Positions 63,246 through 64,000 of a stretch of 64,000 nt of DNA are shown here, in pieces; position 1 is the stretch's first letter; every line of letters begins with the position of its first letter. The notes beneath the pieces were generated by a model that saw only the letters and a program-made list of their open reading frames with translations, made no database searches and was not told the DNA's origin. The DNA comes from Cellulomonas sp. Leaf334 (GTDB lineage Bacteria > Actinomycetota > Actinomycetes > Actinomycetales > Cellulomonadaceae), in contig NZ_LMOO01000008.1 of assembly GCF_001424195.1 (NCBI RefSeq), positions 472,088-536,087 of the forward strand, given 5' to 3'. Made by a program: the position numbers and the translations under genes.

Positions 63246-64000
63246 ATGTCCAGCACAGCACTCCAGAAACAGCGACGCTCCTCGCGCGTCGCGCTCGCCG
63301 GTGGTCTCGCCCTCGTCCTCGCCGGGCTGCTGGGCGTCACGTCCGCACTGACCGCGAACGCGGCCAGCGTCGACACGAGCGCCTGGTACCTGCTCGTCAA
63401 CCGGCAGTCCGGGAAGGTCCTCGACGTCGCGGGCACCTCGACTGCCGACGGCACCGTCATCCAGCAGTGGTCGCGCAACGACGGCCCCTGGCAGCAGTGG
63501 CAGTTCGTCAGCGCCGGCGACGGCTACTACAAGCTCAAGGCCAAGCACTCCGGCAAGGTCATCGACCTGTGGGCCTGGAGCACCTCCGACGGAGGCGAGT
63601 TCCGGCAGTACCAGGACCTCAACGGCTGGAACCAGCACTTCAAGCTGTCCGACTCCGAGGGCAGCCGGATCCGCCTGATCAACCGGCACAGCGGCAAGGC
63701 CCTCGGGATCCAGGACCGGTCGACCTCCGACGGCGCCTGGGCGACGCAGTCGACCGACAACAACCAGTACAACCAGCAGTGGGAGCTCATCAAGGTCGGC
63801 TCCGGCGGTGGTAGCACCACGTCGCCGCCGTCGAACGGTGGCTCGTTCCCGTCGTGGCCGTCGGCGTCGGGTCAGCAGAAGGTGTCCTCGACGATCAACG
63901 TCTCGGGCACGCTCGACGGTGGGTACGTGCGGTACTACGGGATCTCCTCGGGTGACCAGGACGAGTCGCAGCCGCCGATCTTCCAGCTCTCCGACGGGGG
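63246..64000 (+). CDS. Secreted PL3-type pectate lyase with N-terminal ricin-type lectin domain (partial)
   Basis: The window ends inside this gene; 251 residues are visible. GAGAGGA precedes the ATG. The signal peptide (VALAGGLALVLAGLLGVTSA) ends near residue 39. A ricin-B / CBM13 trefoil (about 43-165) shows three GK-L/D-W units, including SGKVLDVAGTSTADGTVIQQ and SGKVIDLWAW, each with a QxW. After a Gly/Ser linker, the C-terminal start TLDGGYVRYYG, then QDESQPPIFQLSDGG, matches the opening of family PL3 pectate lyases. It should cleave pectate outside the cell by beta-elimination. Confidence 0.82.
   Translation, partial: MSSTALQKQRRSSRVALAGGLALVLAGLLGVTSALTANAASVDTSAWYLLVNRQSGKVLDVAGTSTADGTVIQQWSRNDGPWQQWQFVSAGDGYYKLKAKHSGKVIDLWAWSTSDGGEFRQYQDLNGWNQHFKLSDSEGSRIRLINRHSGKALGIQDRSTSDGAWATQSTDNNQYNQQWELIKVGSGGGSTTSPPSNGGSFPSWPSASGQQKVSSTINVSGTLDGGYVRYYGISSGDQDESQPPIFQLSDG

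Overview
The window is very GC-rich, densely coded DNA with frequent GTG starts. It reads as a chromosomal segment of a cellulolytic actinobacterium, most like Cellulomonas or a close relative. The basis is a set of secreted plant-polysaccharide enzymes: a GH9 cellulase and a GH5 cellulase, each with a family 2 carbohydrate-binding module (CBM2), an esterase with a CBM2, and a ricin-type pectate lyase cut by the right edge. Actinobacterial families such as DUF2993, GAP and WYL regulators support this. Genus assignment is inference. No rRNA, tRNA, CRISPR array, intact transposase or prophage was seen.

Layout. 1-620 is a gene graveyard: MATE, ArdC-like and ABC-exporter fragments. 732-3050 is a sortase-type surface protein, followed by a truncated release-factor-like gene and a fragment of a DUF11 surface protein. 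3890-8671 is a three-gene set in which two paralogous MFS transporters flank an amidohydrolase. 8680-14085 holds a cation/proton antiporter, DUF1254, DUF389 and GAP-family proteins. 14133-21035 contains three copies of an unrecognised element of about 100 bp; copies B and C bracket a complete L-idonate/gluconate operon (transporter, two dehydrogenases, kinase). 21286-23283 is hypothetical genes and a broken histidine phosphatase. 23513-29201 is an unusual cluster: an FAD oxidoreductase whose domain order looks circularly permuted, converging on an operon of a pyruvoyl-type decarboxylase, an agmatine-deiminase-like enzyme and a C69 Ntn-hydrolase.

29520-33115 holds small accessory genes: DUF4253, DUF952, a DHFR-like protein, a papain-like protease and a lone GHKL ATPase. 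33380-44096 carries the cellulase genes, interleaved with a protein of four cold-shock domains, a TetR/NmrA divergent pair and a HAD phosphatase. 44452-46905 is a metalloprotease domain between two sets of hemopexin repeats. 47024-59121 contains membrane proteins (one a probable membrane lipase), a glycosyltransferase, small kinases/ATPases, a leucine-rich-repeat membrane protein, a Cip1-like secreted protein and an AraC regulator. 59149-64000 has a CPBP protease, a serine hydrolase, a RidA/WYL divergent pair with a clear operator, and the start of the pectate lyase gene.

The genes cooperate in three visible ways. The secreted CBM2 and lectin enzymes attack cellulose, ester-linked hemicellulose and pectin, and CG-centred LacI-type palindromes lie upstream of them. 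The idonate operon takes up a sugar acid and delivers 6-phosphogluconate. The decarboxylase, deiminase, amidase and FAD-oxidase set would fit a route from an amino acid to an amine and on to its oxidation, but that is a hypothesis.
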